From Fibrobacter sp. (GTDB lineage: Bacteria > Krumholzibacteriota > Krumholzibacteriia > LZORAL124-64-63): 34,423 nucleotides of DNA. Of this stretch, positions 33,383 to 34,423 are shown one piece after another. A model generated the notes under the pieces. It had not been told where the DNA came from and made no database searches. It saw nothing but the letters and a program-made list of their open reading frames with translations. Position 1 is the stretch's first letter, and every line of letters starts with the position of its first letter. Where the stretch lies: positions 25,775 to 60,197 of the forward strand of contig DYDD01000002.1 of NCBI GenBank assembly GCA_020718045.1, given 5' to 3'. A program made the position numbers and the translations under genes.

Positions 33383-33425
33383 TTTCAACCGCATGTCAAC
33401 CCCCCAATTGACAAATGGGTTGAAA
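33383..33425. promoter_or_regulatory. Nested dyad with back-to-back TTGACA hexamers between lacI and the GH94 gene
   Basis: An outer pair TTTCAACC (33383-33390) / GGTTGAAA (33418-33425) and an inner pair TGTCAA (33394-33399) / TTGACA (33408-33413) share a centre near 33404. The inner pair gives perfect -35 hexamers on both strands, eight bases apart, as expected for divergent promoters. The -10 boxes are weak: TAATCG at 33431 on the plus strand and AACCGT on the minus strand. The base composition is far more AT-rich than its surroundings. Confidence 0.5.
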
Positions 33426-33504
33426 TCACCTAATCGTTGCCGTGAATCCGAGGGGACCACGACCTGATCCGCCTCGCCGTACCCCGTGCCGGGAGCTGCT
33501 GCAG

Positions 33505-34423
33505 ATGGACGACGGTCGTTTACCCCGCATTCCGGATCCGTGCCGGCCCTCGCCGCCCGCCGCCGTGCTGGCCGCCGCCGGCACGACCACCCTGATCACG
33601 GCCCACGGGACCGGTTTCACGGCCAAAAACGGCGTGAACCTCAGCCTTTGGCGAGGGGATCGCGTCATCGACGGTGATGGATCGTTCCATTACATCAGGG
33701 ATCGTGAGAATTTTCAGTACTGGATCCTGGGAAGATCAGGATCTGACGGCACGTCATCGGTCCGGCGGGCCATCTGGGAGCCCGGCGTCTTCACGATCGA
33801 GCATGAACAGGCCGGGATCGCCGCCCGCCTGGAGATCTGCGTCGATCCCGACGGCTGCGAGATCCGGCGCACCACGTTGACCAACCGATCCGGGCGGCGT
33901 CGTTGGCTGGACCTGACCGTTGCCGCCGAGGTCGTCCTGGCGCCGGCGGCGGCGCACGCGTCCCATCCCGTATTCTCCAACCTCTTTCTACAGACGGAGT
34001 TCGAAGCTTCGTCGCGGGCGCTGCTGGTCCGCCGCCGCCCCCGCGGAGCCGATGAATCCCCCCCCTGGCTGATCCTGGCGGATCTGGGGCACGAGACCCC
34101 CGAATACGAGACGGATCGCAGTCGCTTCCTGGGCCGCGGCGGCAGCCTTTTGCGGCCGGCCGCCATGTCCGCGACCGGCCCGCTGTCCGGCACCGCGGGC
34201 AACGTCCTGGATCCCGTAGCCGCGCTGCGACGCACCCTGACCCTCGATCCCGATGAGCACGTCGTCTGCAGCCGTCTGCTGGGAGCCGCCAGGGACCGCG
34301 ATGCCGCGCTGGCCCTGGTCCGCGACCGGGCCGGACGGCGCAGCACGGCGGCGGCGTTTGCGGGCGCTCGGGAAGCGGCGCGGCAAGCGCAGAGGCGCTC
34401 CGGGCTCTCCGCCGCGGACGCCG
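33505..34423 (+). CDS. GH94-type glucan phosphorylase / cyclic beta-1,2-glucan synthase-like protein, N-terminal part
   Basis: An open frame from the ATG at 33505 (GGGAG nine bases upstream) to the window edge, 306 codons with no stop; the ORF track omits it because it has no end here. The protein resembles the N-terminal part of the GH94 region of cyclic beta-1,2-glucan synthases: TLITAHGTGFTAKNGVNLSLW, LTNRSGRRRWLDLTVAAEVVL, SHPVFSNLFLQTEF, ETDRSRFLGRGGSL and LSGTAGNVLDPVAALRR. Only about 20 residues precede this region, so the GT84 synthase part is absent. That fits a stand-alone 1,2-beta-oligoglucan phosphorylase, which would cut glucan fragments with phosphate to give glucose 1-phosphate. 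No signal peptide is visible, so it is probably cytosolic. It is divergent from lacI and likely under the same control. The catalytic part lies outside the window. Confidence 0.85.
   Translation, partial: MDDGRLPRIPDPCRPSPPAAVLAAAGTTTLITAHGTGFTAKNGVNLSLWRGDRVIDGDGSFHYIRDRENFQYWILGRSGSDGTSSVRRAIWEPGVFTIEHEQAGIAARLEICVDPDGCEIRRTTLTNRSGRRRWLDLTVAAEVVLAPAAAHASHPVFSNLFLQTEFEASSRALLVRRRPRGADESPPWLILADLGHETPEYETDRSRFLGRGGSLLRPAAMSATGPLSGTAGNVLDPVAALRRTLTLDPDEHVVCSRLLGAARDRDAALALVRDRAGRRSTAAAFAGAREAARQAQRRSGLSAADA

Noticed and set aside
1-34423. CRISPR arrays, insertion sequences, tRNA or rRNA genes
   Set aside because: No regularly spaced direct repeats, transposase motifs or recognisable tRNA/rRNA sequence was seen on reading. 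A covariance or repeat search was not possible here.

Overview
The window is very GC-rich, densely coded bacterial DNA. Secreted proteins end in FlgD/type IX-secretion-like C-terminal domains, and a PorV/PorQ-family protein and a TonB-dependent receptor are present. This points to an FCB-group lineage with high GC, such as one of the candidate phyla (Eisenbacteria or Krumholzibacteriota type), rather than classical Bacteroidetes. That placement is inference; no rRNA or tRNA gene was seen.

Region 1 (1-11.5 kb) is a surface polysaccharide (O-antigen/exopolysaccharide) cluster. At the left edge the first 40 codons of an asparagine synthase-like amidotransferase run off the window on the minus strand. 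Divergent from it is a WecA/WbpL-like initiating sugar-phosphate transferase with a good sigma70-type promoter. A tightly packed minus-strand operon, with several ATGA overlaps, reads WbpM/CapD-type 4,6-dehydratase, Wzx flippase, two paralogous Wzy-like polymerases, three GT4-type glycosyltransferases and a WbpV-like sugar reductase/epimerase. Together these could make, assemble, flip and polymerise a repeat unit that begins with an N-acetylated 6-deoxyhexosamine.

Region 2 (11.6-20.6 kb) is mixed: a Tat-exported DUF882 peptidase, an octaheme c-type cytochrome, a secreted repeat protein split by an in-frame amber codon, a small DsrC gene hidden under a 1188-codon shadow ORF, and a 1006-residue multidomain secreted metallophosphatase. 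The two large secreted-protein genes share a near-identical extended -10 promoter element.

Region 3 (20.6-34.4 kb) looks like a beta-1,2-glucan utilisation locus. On the minus strand, in transcription order, it holds a LacI-type regulator, a two-domain CBM9-like secreted protein, a TonB-dependent receptor, a 1092-residue secreted companion protein, a PorV-like protein, a GH144-type (glucoamylase-like) enzyme and an unrecognised small secreted protein. A terminator hairpin ends the run. Divergent from lacI, on the plus strand, is the start of a GH94-type protein related to the phosphorylase part of cyclic beta-1,2-glucan synthase; it runs off the right edge and is absent from the ORF track. 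The divergent intergenic region carries a LacI-like operator and a larger nested dyad with two back-to-back TTGACA hexamers. There is no SusD-like gene. The overall model is cell-surface, type-IX-like export of the glucanase and binding proteins, uptake through the receptor, and phosphorolysis inside.

No gene-free stretch exceeds about 260 bases. Most other ORF-track entries are GC-driven shadows of these genes.
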